Source of the DNA: Mucor racemosus
Lineage: Eukaryota; Mucoromycota; Mucoromycetes; Mucorales; Mucoraceae
Length of the DNA stretch: 64,000 nt
Assembly (NCBI GenBank): GCA_027405735.1
Contig: JAPEHQ010000005.1
Span: forward strand, 62,001-126,000
Reading direction: 5' to 3'
In this document: piece after piece, positions 24,344 to 34,011 of the stretch
Layout: every line of letters begins with the position of its first letter
Numbering within the stretch: position 1 is the first letter of the stretch
Translations under genes and position numbers: made by a program
The notes under the pieces: generated by a model
Databases searched by the model: none
Seen by the model: only the letters and a program-made list of their open reading frames with translations
What the model was told of the DNA's origin: nothing

Positions 24344-25512
24344 TTAATTGTAAGTTAAAACGGTTTTAAAGACATAATCCCAAAACTTGGAGGTAATACC
24401 ATAACCTGCTTCAAAATCCTTATAATGATGAGCTAAATGGTACTTTTTCATCTCGGTAAAATGGAAAGAGATAACCTTGGCATGATGAACATAATAGTGT
24501 GTCATATCATAGCAAATGTAACCAAACATGCCTCCAGCAACTACACCATATGCCATCATAGGAGGGAATAAAAAGTGTGCCAAAGAAATCCAGGGATACG
24601 CCAAAGCAACAAAAAGAGTTGGTGGTACAACAAGTCTTAATCTAAATTAAAAGGTTACACAACGATGTTAAAAAAGTGGCGCCATGATCAATGCAAAATA
24701 AATTACCTATCCATGGGCAAATAATGGTGAAATCCATGAAGAACAAAATGTAACAAAAACATGAGTTGATTCTCGGGCATACGGTCATCGTAATGAAACA
24801 AGAAACGGTGAAGACCATATTCAAGGAACGTCCAAATAAACATACCAAAGAAAAAGAATGAAGCCGTAGCAAAAGCATTACCAAAATCCAAAGACTTGAA
24901 GAAATTGTAAACGACATAAGGTAACCAAATTGTAGGCACAACCCACCAAACAGTCTTTGAAAGAGGTTCCATCCAAGAAACACCAAAAAATTCTGCAGGT
25001 CTATTCAAATAACGAGGTTTGTGAACTTGCTCAAGGTAATGTTCCTTGGTAAACTTCATTGTCAACATTTGAGGTACCAAAGGCTTATTGAGATCCAAGA
25101 ATTGATGAACCTTGACATCTGCCTTGGTATCTGTCACTGAAGGGAAAAAATCTTCTTTTGTATATGTTTTATATTCCACTTCCTTTTCCAATAAGCCCAC
25201 ACGTCTACGATGAAGACTTGCACGCATTCCTTCTAAATGTCTAATAGGGCCATTACCTAAATCACTACCTTCCAAAGTACCAATCAAATAATCATCCAGC
25301 ATTTCGAAAGCAGCGTCAGAGTGATCGTGTGAGAGTTTATCAGACATAATCTCCGTAATATCCTTTCCAGCATATTCAAGGACAACATCATCTCCACCCG
25401 GATGATCCTTGGAAAATTCAGTTACATCATATACCCTGTCATTGAAAATAACCCACAGAGAGTTCTCGGTATTATGCTTCGCTACTTCTTCAGCAGTATA
25501 AACCTTTGACAT
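24344..25512 (-). CDS. SCS7: Sphingolipid fatty acid 2-hydroxylase with cytochrome b5 domain
   Basis: Two exons (25512-24707 and 24641-24344) give 367 residues; yeast Scs7 is of similar length. Start chosen at MSKVYTAEEV, which begins the b5 domain; an in-frame upstream ATG at 25575 would add a hydrophobic leader. Residues 1-80 are a cytochrome b5 heme domain with HPGG (heme His37) and a second His pair near 62-64. The hydroxylase part has membrane segments and the di-iron His boxes HRFLFH, HFVLHGFHH, THYYVHH and KKYHLAHHYKD. Known reaction: 2-hydroxylation of the very-long-chain fatty acid of ceramide in the ER, using b5 as electron donor. All His boxes are present, so it should be active. 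Confidence 0.94.
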
Positions 25513-25904
25513 GTTAACGTAACAGGGACAACAAAAAGTAATGAAAAGAAAAGGAAAAAAAAATAGAGCAAACAATTAGAATAGAAACCTTTTAAAGATT
25601 TCATTCAGACCTCATTAAAAAAAAAAGAGGTGACATGCCAAATTGCTAAGGATTGTGTTATTCAATAAGCGATATGAAACTTTCGGGTTAATGCTCAAAA
25701 GAAATCCCGTAGCAAGTGTATTTTCCAAAAAAGTGTGTTGAAGCAGGGTGTTACAAATCTTCACAGCAATGAATTTTGAAAATATAGGTAGAGAGTTACG
25801 AATATTCAATTAAGGCCAAAGAAAATGAAATGACCTAACTTGTTAGCGGATTTACTCTTCTACAGTATGTATGTTGATATTTGGTTTCATAAAAAGTTTT
25901 AAAA
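25513..25904. other. Upstream region of the hydroxylase gene
   Basis: The likely promoter and leader of the minus-strand hydroxylase gene. It includes an A/G-rich tract at 25535-25565 and an A-run at 25616-25628. No other feature is recognised. Confidence 0.4.
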
Positions 25905-26555
25905 GTAATCAAAGCCAACTAAATTGGGATGATGTAAAACAATATGAAAATTCAAATTTTTGCTCAAGCAGTTGCCTACAAAAAAAAATCAGATTCATTT
26001 AGCTTATAGGGCATTATTTTTACTGAGTGTAGCAGAGCAGGTAAATAAAGTTTGTCAATTACAAAATGTAATATAACTAAATACGATGTAATCTTATAAA
26101 ATGAATGTATTTTTTTATTGGTTAATAGCAAGAAACCCCATTAAAGATTATGGAGTGTAATTTTTTAGCTTCAACAATAAAAAATATATGAAGTGTTTTT
26201 TATTATTAGATGATGTTCCTAAAGGAACAAATACAATGAGAAAGTCTAAATCTCGGTACGTCGTAACAGCAAAGGTTATTATAGTACTTGCAATACCACC
26301 GACCATTCTATGTCGTCTGCCTGTGGGCATCATGTTGATGTTTTAGCAAGTAGACCTAGCAACATTTCCGTTACCAAGCCTAGCTCACAAGTAAAGGTTT
26401 TAAGCCAAAACTTTATTAGTATTCATATCTGTTTTATATTTGGCTTATGAAATTAAGCATGTATAGCAGGTAAAACTTGGCAAAGCACTTTGAAATCAAA
26501 TATATTCAACCTTTGCATCATATTGTAAACTCGTTTGCAATTTTACTGCCCAGAC
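25905..26555. repeat. Partial copy of repeat family C
   Basis: Direct-orientation match to about 17100-17500. Shared stretches include GAAAATTCAAATTTTTGCTC, GTCAATTACAAAATGTAA, TCTTATAAAATGAAT and TTGTAAACTCGTTTG. Relative to copy 1 it carries about 270 extra bases between 26240 and 26510. The motif TATGGAGTGTAA lies at about 26150. Confidence 0.6.
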
Positions 26556-27672
26556 ATGGAATTTCACAATTTATGCCCACGTTATTTTGCAATACATTGT
26601 GTAAATGCAATAATTAAGCCATAGGATTACAAAATAATTTCGTATTACGTTTTGTTTCTTTAGGATATATCAATTCTATTGGAAAACATAGTTCCAGGTA
26701 TCAGGAGTATGCGAAAGACCAAAGAAAAAAGCAGAGGGATGATCCCTGATTTGCATGAAATATACCATAGATGAGTTGAATATTTATATTCTAGCATTGA
26801 AAATAGGTTTGTAAACTTGAAATTTGCATTAACTTCTTTAGAGAAATGTTGCATGGTATTTTTGTATATATACATGAGCGCTTCACTTGTTGAAAACTAA
26901 ATCAAACTACCTTATCATCAGCGGATTCTTTAATCATGAGTTGGGAAACCATCATAAATATTTACCTCGTACATGGTTTGGCTTTATCATTTCAGGCCCT
27001 TTATGATATATTTATAGTTTGTATATACATTTGATGTATTAAATGTTTGCTGGTCATCTGTGCTTGCTTGGCAAGCTTTTGGTTTGTCTAAATTCAGACA
27101 AACAAATACCATTTCGTATAAATTTTTCTGTTTATAATACTATTTTTAAGACTTCATTTGTAGCTCTTGTATACGATAAACACAATTTTGTACATCTTGT
27201 AATGCGCCTTATATTGTTACAATGCAACCACAAAGTTCGTTAATAGAAGAAATACCCAAATAGACTGGTTTTACCGCTTTAAACCTTGAAAAACTTGATA
27301 ATAAGCATACGTCCAATGACCAAAAGTGTTATTTTTATATATAAAACCACTGGCCTGGCTTTATGACAGCATAAACTCAAACCGCATATGTTACACGAGA
27401 TGAAGAACCATGTTGCGATCATCATTACTGAATAAAGAATGACTATTTTAGGGAAGAATGTCTGCATAATTGTTGGGTAAATATGTTAGGCATCAATTAA
27501 CTGCATTTACAATATGTAGAAACCATAAATATTCAATGTATTTTGTAAAAAAAAGAAAAAAAAAGGATGAATTTATTTAATCAGGAATTTAAAAATTTAA
27601 ATAAACAGATGTACACATATGCAGATGATAAAGATGATACAGGTAATATGCTTGTCAAGGTGAGGTTTTTTT
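26556..27672. other. Gene-free stretch
   Basis: AT-rich DNA with no recognised gene. Open frames near 26660-26875, 27043-27243 and 27279-27467 show no family motif and no start context. The last part is the 3' flank of the secreted-protein gene. Confidence 0.4.
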
Positions 27673-28182
27673 CTAGTCATAATTACCAGGAACGATCCTT
27701 GTGCATCCATAAGTTGAAATGCCCCAATTACAATCAGATTGTTTTTCACAACAGCGAATACAGAAAACGTTGGCATCAGGCTCAATCAAGTTTACAAAGT
27801 ATTTGTAGCCATTACAGGTTACGGAATCAATGTTCAAATTGTCATATTGTCCTCCGCCATCACTGGAGTTAAGTTTATATGCAGATCTATCAATGGTGCC
27901 AGTAACTTGAGCATAATCAGATGTATCTAAATAATGAGCAGTTTTGATGAAACCAGTAGGGAAAACTTGTCCACCAAGAGAGGCATTTGTACAGAAAGGA
28001 ATACCATCATTTTCTGTTGCTGCAACATCATCTCCAGCTTTAGGTGGCATAAAAGAACAGAAATCAGTTTCTGATTTAACTTGAATTTCGTAAGTAGGTG
28101 CACGTTTTTGAAAAGCAGGTAAAGCATTAGAGACAGAAGCAAATAAGGCCAAAGTGGTAGTAGTCAAAAGAAGAAACTTCAT
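27673..28182 (-). CDS. Secreted cysteine-rich protein (MP88/macrophage-activating-glycoprotein-like family)
   Basis: Single exon, 169 residues. Start chosen at MKFLLLTTTT because it opens a clear signal peptide (about 1-19, ending SNA); the frame continues upstream but the TATA box sits in that extension. A Lys-Arg pair just after the signal may be a Kex2-type site. The mature part has eight Cys, two of them adjacent (FCIRCC), plus DFCSFMPP, GIPFCT, the core TGTIDRSAYKL-(x)n-DGGGQYD and NLIEPDANVF. This pattern resembles fungal secreted proteins related to the basidiomycete MP88 mannoprotein; I give the family from memory of its pattern. Probably exported to wall or medium, with one possible N-glycosylation site at NSS. 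No hydrolase motif is seen; function unknown. Confidence 0.82.
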   Translation of the reverse strand: MKFLLLTTTTLALFASVSNALPAFQKRAPTYEIQVKSETDFCSFMPPKAGDDVAATENDGIPFCTNASLGGQVFPTGFIKTAHYLDTSDYAQVTGTIDRSAYKLNSSDGGGQYDNLNIDSVTCNGYKYFVNLIEPDANVFCIRCCEKQSDCNWGISTYGCTRIVPGNYD

Positions 28183-28244
28183 TGTATAAAAATATATTAT
28201 TGTTAATGTTGAAAATAATCCTATTCCTATCAACAATCCTCCCC

Positions 28245-28254
28245 TTTTTATATA
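28245..28254 (-). promoter_or_regulatory. TATA box of the secreted-protein gene
   Basis: The minus strand reads TATATAAAAAGGGGAGG beginning at 28254, about 63-72 bp upstream of the ATG at 28182. This is a good TATA match followed by an unusual G-run. Confidence 0.5.
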
Positions 28255-28941
28255 CAAATGCATTTTCCGTTGATTTATGTTAATGCCCAGGATATAATTA
28301 TAGCAATTGGCATTATAACAATACTTTAATGGGCTTTAATCTATTTTGGGATTATGTACGTATAATACGGAAGGTCTAAATGCATCATCCGTAAAGTCGC
28401 TGTCGGTGCATGTACGACACTAGCAAAAACTTTATTTGACCTTTTACTCAAACATTGTAACAATAATGACATTATGCTTCTTTTTTTTCTATATACAAAA
28501 AATCTATTAACAAACATAAAACTACTAAAAATAACGATTTTAAAGACTAAGACTTGTATAGTAAAGGCTTTGTCGTAAAATTACAACGTGGCATTGGATA
28601 ATCAGTTTTTAGTGGACAGCTTGTAGAAGATTCGAATAAAAGCAAGTTAATAAATAAGAATAATAGCATTACCATGCATGTACGAACTCTAGAATTCAGT
28701 TGATTCGTATCAAACTCTTAAGCAAATGTCGTAATTCGTGTTTTTAATTTTCGCATTTACAAGATCATTACGTTGTCTCAACTTAGATCTTGGTTCGTTT
28801 TACAGGTCAATTTCAGGTGCTCAAATACTCAAAACGTTCAGTCGACCAGAAACTAGCTCTAATATGACAAATGATGACCACTGTTGTTTTTTATTATGCA
28901 TTAGATAAAAGGGTTGTTGGCCCGCCAGTAAGTTCAATACA
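28255..28941. other. Gene-free stretch
   Basis: Upstream region of the secreted-protein gene and AT-rich DNA. No open frame of note before the acyl-CoA synthetase remnant. Confidence 0.4.
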
Positions 28942-29073
28942 GTGTTTGCGGGTTATTGGAACAATTTGCCTTCTACCGTAGATGTAATACATCCAGATGG
29001 GTGGTATTCAACGGGGATGGTTGGCGAACTTTTTCCTAATGGAAGTATACTATTACTGGAACCATCAAAATAA
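28942..29073 (+). pseudogene. Acyl-CoA synthetase (AMP-binding) remnant
   Basis: 44 codons read VFAGYWNNLPSTVDVIHP, then DGWYSTGMVGELFPNGSI, and end in a stop after EPSK. The pattern (V-F-x-G-Y-(W/Y)-x-N..., D-G-W-(x)2-T-G-(D)-(V)-G-E-(x)2-P-(N/D)-G) is the hinge and A8 region of ANL adenylate-forming enzymes, closest to long-chain acyl-CoA synthetases. The normally conserved Asp of the TGD motif is Met here, and the following catalytic lysine region is lost at the stop. No other part of the enzyme is seen nearby, so it is a gene fragment. Confidence 0.6.
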
Positions 29074-30662
29074 TTTGCATTAATAAATACTGTATCAAAA
29101 CATGTGTTTGATCAGATAAAATATATACCTTGGAATATGCTACATGTATCTATAATTCCGTATATTTTATATTATGATGGGGTTTAATATTATAGTTTAT
29201 AAGAATGTAATGCCTTATTTAACCAGACTTTTCGACGATATTGTATATATTCATACACAAAAGGCTAAATGTAATGAATCAAACATTTCAGTTTCATTCA
29301 TGCAAAATCTTGCCTCATTCCTTATATAAATACTACAAGGAAATCATTGCAAGATCCCTTGTAGATTTATCTGTATTGTTACACTCCCTTTACTTTTATT
29401 TATTCACTAATAAATATCTAATTTACAAATAAGAACACCAACCTTCATCAATACAGTGATCACAAATTTATAATAACAAGAATAATATCTATAAGCATAT
29501 TATCCACCTTTGTTGTTAGTCCAAAATTACAGATCATTACACGAAAACATATCGAATTGAGGACTTTGTCAGACTGTTATTCTCATAATGACCGCTTTCC
29601 CCTCAGTCTAACGAGAGGGGAAATTTACGGTTACTTAAGGAAGAAGAAGCAATCTACCTTTTGTCTTATTCTTGTTTTCTTTTTTTCTTTTTTTACTTAT
29701 GTTTTACTTATGTTTTACTTATGTTTTATGAAGGTTTTAGGGGTTTGGGGCATACTATGGCATTTTTTTTTACTAGAATTACATGATATTTTGTTATTCT
29801 GGTCATGGAAAAGGTTACTGTCATTTTAAGAGAAATGTTAAATTACAGTATCTTTTCCGCTCAATATAAGTAAGTGTGTATCCCTGTTGTACCTGTACCT
29901 ATAAAGATACAAAATCCTTTGATTTACTTTCTTTTGGCAATATTATTTTACATTTAAATAATTTTAATAAAGGGTTGGTATTATTATAAAGCTATAAAGC
30001 CTCTGTGCTTTCCTTGTGGTCAATTTTTTACGTTTTTCTTGCATTTTCACACTTACCTTTGAATACATCTTCTTTCCTTTAAAAAGATCACCGTGAAAAT
30101 TGTGTTTACATGGATTCTATCTATTCTGTAGCAGTAAATAACACATATCAAGCCTGTTTATTAGTCAGGGCTACATTATATATCATCTAAAAATGTAGAA
30201 ATATTAAATCACAAAAACACTGAAATGTCAAATTGTACCACTGGTACTTCCAAGCTAGGAACTAAACCACGAAGATCTTGTTTTAAGATCTTATTACTAA
30301 TTCCTAATATAGATTAGCAAAATAGTATATATTATTATCACTGAGGTGATGATAATCCATAAACCTTTGCTTTACTTTTAAAACATCATTGATAAACTAA
30401 GGAGTTATAATTATATTTCCATATTGCTTTTTATTCATTTTTTTGCTGCATATTCAAACATGTTCAGTATCTCATTGTCGGTAGCTAACCTCACACTAAA
30501 AGGCTGCAAGATAAAGGGCACGTGTATTTATTGCCTTGTGAAACATTTTTAGGGTTCTAAAAGAAGCTTAAGCCTTATCCATGGAATATCTTTCATCAAT
30601 TATTATCTTTTCATTTCTGTATTTATTTGATATAAAAATACAAATATCCCAATTGTCATCCT
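29074..30662. other. Gene-free stretch with a short tandem repeat
   Basis: AT-rich DNA with no recognised gene. At 29691-29730 the 11-base unit TTTTACTTATG is repeated about 3.6 times inside a low-complexity open frame. Short hairpins lie near 30270-30350. Confidence 0.45.
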
Positions 30663-31747
30663 ATTCAACATTGTCCCGGCTACAAATTTGATTAAATGAA
30701 GCAAGGATGGTTACTATAGTGATTGTTTGATAAATTTGAATGATGCAGAAATGGCCAGCTTAAGATTGAAAAACCGCATTTGAAATGAAAATAAATCGAG
30801 AAAATACTAAGGTATTGCAATGATGGGTATTAAGTAAAGTCTAGATTATTTTTCATTCTCTACCAGGATATTTAGTTTTTGGATGGCTGTAAAGACTTTT
30901 TTATTTTTTTATAAATTTTGTGAGAGCACTTTTTCTGTTATAGAGATTTATGAAGGGATGACAGGTATGCACAGCTAAAACCATAGGATAGTACTCATTA
31001 ACGTCTATCTAACGAATTTTATCTCGTGAAAAAATATTGATTTTTGGTCGAGAAAGTTGAGATTGAATGATTGATTTTTGGTGATACAAAAAAGGATTCA
31101 TTTTGGACGAGGATATACAAGGAAAAATTTTCGGTTTTACAAAAAAAAGATTAAAAAAAAGTATATCCCCACGAAAAATAGGGCTACAGATACGTATAAA
31201 TACTCATTCTGTAGATAATTTTGTTGCGCATAATGTGCAAATGAAATATTTTAGGGTTGCATTTGAATGAAGGGTACTTTTTGATCAAAAACCGTTAAAA
31301 TTTGATACTAAATTTACTAGAGATTTTATGAGAAAAACATTTTCAAAACCTACATGGATCGATTCAGAATTAAAAACTGAACCCAAGATATTTAATACGC
31401 TAGTTCAACTTACTATGCATTTTCGTGAGTAATTAAACATACAAGGTTTTTTTTGGATTTTTTTGGATTTTTTTTTCCGTTTGAACACTTTTTTGAATTC
31501 TAGCTCAGTCACATATGCATATCTGATTATACAATTTTATATGATGATATTCAAAATCGGAGCGTGCCCCCATTTCAATAGATAATCAGGAAATAAAAAA
31601 TATAGGACTATACTTGAGATGCTACAGAATATTGACAAAAAAGTTATTTCTATTCATATTGATTTTTCAGTGAGTATAAAGGTTTCAAAAGTAAAACACT
31701 TGTTTTCCCCCCGCTTAAAATCTCAATCTAAGATGTCAAATATCTCG
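30663..31747 (+). repeat. Direct repeat D, left copy
   Basis: 1,085 bp that recur at 32290-33374 with a constant offset of 1,627 bp, no indel, and one difference that I can see (c at about 30755, t in the other copy). The sequence is a diverged relative of family C: it shares the segment around GATTCAGAATTAAAAACTG and the one around TTCAAAATCGGAGCGTG, but in the opposite order from the copy at 43890. No coding potential is seen. Confidence 0.9.
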
Positions 31748-32289
31748 AGATTTTATAAGCTTGCGAATAATAGTTTCTAAGCTAAATCTTCTTGATTTTC
31801 AATGTTTTATTACATATTAAAGTTTCAGGGATGGGTTTTTTTTGGACCCCCAAACCTCATAATTGTAAATCCTGTTTTTTTTTTGTTTTTCTATTTTGTA
31901 GTTTTAACAATTTGGAGAATTTTCACATTTTTTTACAAAAGTATCGCTAGGAATTAGGCAACCAAGTTTTCTGGGGTAAAATTGGCCGCAAAAAACGAAT
32001 CTGCAATTCATTTTACTGTATCTATGAATTTCGCCGAGATTTTTGTGGTATAAATTTTGCTGGAGTTTAGTATATACGCTTATGGCAACCCTTAAATTTC
32101 ATTATAAAGCCTCACTCGAACACATGATAAAAGTTGTTGAACAATTTATTCCACACATTTTGATATATGATTCTAAACGTCAAGTCTAGTTTCAACAATT
32201 TTAGAGGGAAAAAACCAGCCAAAAAGCGTGAATATTTGTACTGGCAATCAATTTTAGCAGAAACTTGTTTTCAAAAACAGTATCCATCC
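31748..32289. other. Spacer between direct repeats D
   Basis: 542 bp between the two D copies, with T-runs and further family-C-like words (for example TTTCGCCGAGAT at about 32030, also near 15983). No gene is seen. It is too short for the internal part of an autonomous LTR element. Confidence 0.5.
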
Positions 32290-33374
32290 ATTCAACATTG
32301 TCCCGGCTACAAATTTGATTAAATGAAGCAAGGATGGTTACTATAGTGATTGTTTGATAAATTTGAATGATGCAGAAATGGTCAGCTTAAGATTGAAAAA
32401 CCGCATTTGAAATGAAAATAAATCGAGAAAATACTAAGGTATTGCAATGATGGGTATTAAGTAAAGTCTAGATTATTTTTCATTCTCTACCAGGATATTT
32501 AGTTTTTGGATGGCTGTAAAGACTTTTTTATTTTTTTATAAATTTTGTGAGAGCACTTTTTCTGTTATAGAGATTTATGAAGGGATGACAGGTATGCACA
32601 GCTAAAACCATAGGATAGTACTCATTAACGTCTATCTAACGAATTTTATCTCGTGAAAAAATATTGATTTTTGGTCGAGAAAGTTGAGATTGAATGATTG
32701 ATTTTTGGTGATACAAAAAAGGATTCATTTTGGACGAGGATATACAAGGAAAAATTTTCGGTTTTACAAAAAAAAGATTAAAAAAAAGTATATCCCCACG
32801 AAAAATAGGGCTACAGATACGTATAAATACTCATTCTGTAGATAATTTTGTTGCGCATAATGTGCAAATGAAATATTTTAGGGTTGCATTTGAATGAAGG
32901 GTACTTTTTGATCAAAAACCGTTAAAATTTGATACTAAATTTACTAGAGATTTTATGAGAAAAACATTTTCAAAACCTACATGGATCGATTCAGAATTAA
33001 AAACTGAACCCAAGATATTTAATACGCTAGTTCAACTTACTATGCATTTTCGTGAGTAATTAAACATACAAGGTTTTTTTTGGATTTTTTTGGATTTTTT
33101 TTTCCGTTTGAACACTTTTTTGAATTCTAGCTCAGTCACATATGCATATCTGATTATACAATTTTATATGATGATATTCAAAATCGGAGCGTGCCCCCAT
33201 TTCAATAGATAATCAGGAAATAAAAAATATAGGACTATACTTGAGATGCTACAGAATATTGACAAAAAAGTTATTTCTATTCATATTGATTTTTCAGTGA
33301 GTATAAAGGTTTCAAAAGTAAAACACTTGTTTTCCCCCCGCTTAAAATCTCAATCTAAGATGTCAAATATCTCG
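32290..33374 (+). repeat. Direct repeat D, right copy
   Basis: Practically identical to 30663-31747. Beyond 33374 the copies still look alike for about 30 bp (ATTTTATAAGCTTGC versus ATTTTAATAAGCTTGC) but are clearly diverged, so the near-identical tract ends sharply. Recent duplication, gene conversion or an assembly error could explain this. Confidence 0.9.
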
Positions 33375-33720
33375 CGATTTTAATAAGCTTGCACATAAAA
33401 GCTGCTTGAAAGTTTATGGATACATTCAATTGTATTTATAGAAAGAATAATAAGAAGAACTAGTAGCATTTATCATGGAGAACGTAGGCTTTATTACCGG
33501 AAAAACTAATGGTAAAAGAAAGAACCAAGAGCTTCTAGGTCTTGGTTTAAAAGGCTATTTATAAGAATTACATTTCAATATGAATTAGAAATGGAATTGG
33601 TTTCAAAATTGGCTGTTTAATATCCTCGAAAACGGATAGTAACGACCTGAAAATTTTTTCATTATAAAAAAGAGACTGATCGCCATGAAAAGAAAAGCGC
33701 TCCTTATTATTTTTTTCAAA
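33375..33720. other. Upstream region of the IFI6/IFI27-like gene
   Basis: AT-rich DNA between repeat D and the small membrane-protein gene; presumably its promoter. An in-frame ATG at 33685 would add 12 residues but does not look like part of the family. Confidence 0.4.
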
Positions 33721-34011
33721 ATGTCTAGTAACTTCATAAAATTCATTAAAATCGCTGCCGTTGTAGGTGTAGGTGCTTTGCTTCCTCCAGCTCTCTTGGG
33801 TATTGTTGGATTTGGAACTGCTGGTATTGTTGCTGGAAGCGCGGCGGCAACATGGATGTCCATTATTGGTAATGTTGCTCCTGGAAGTTTATTTTCTATA
33901 CTATAATCTTTAGGAACTATGGGCATTGGGGCCGCAGCTACTCCAATCGCGCTTATGTTTAATGCTATTGTGGGCTCTCTTGCTACAAAATGGGCTTTTT
34001 TTTCTAAATAA
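33721..34011 (+). CDS. IFI6/IFI27 (ISG12)-family small membrane protein, interrupted by an in-frame TAA
   Basis: Reading from MSSNFIKFIKIAAVVGVGAL, the frame stays open to a TAA at 33904, then continues in the same frame without further stops to 34009. The parts read GIVGFGTAGIVAGSAAATWM, IGNVAPGSLFSIL, stop, SLGTMGIGAAATPIALMF and GSLATKWAFFSK. The Gly/Ala-rich GF-x-x-(A)G-I-x-AGS-x-AA core and the AGSL-x-x-xLQSLG segment typify the IFI6/IFI27 family of 80-120-residue mitochondrial or ER membrane proteins. The stop sits where the family has Gln (CAA to TAA). Alternatively a 45-nt GT-AG intron (33869-33913) would remove the stop and keep frame, at the cost of the conserved segment. I favour a nonsense lesion but cannot exclude splicing. 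In animals the family is interferon-induced and tied to apoptosis; its fungal role is unknown. Confidence 0.68.

Noticed and set aside
30663..33374. Direct repeats D as the long terminal repeats of an LTR retrotransposon
   Set aside because: The internal part is only 542 bp with no coding remnant, no primer-binding or polypurine site, no TG...CA ends and no flanking duplication was found.
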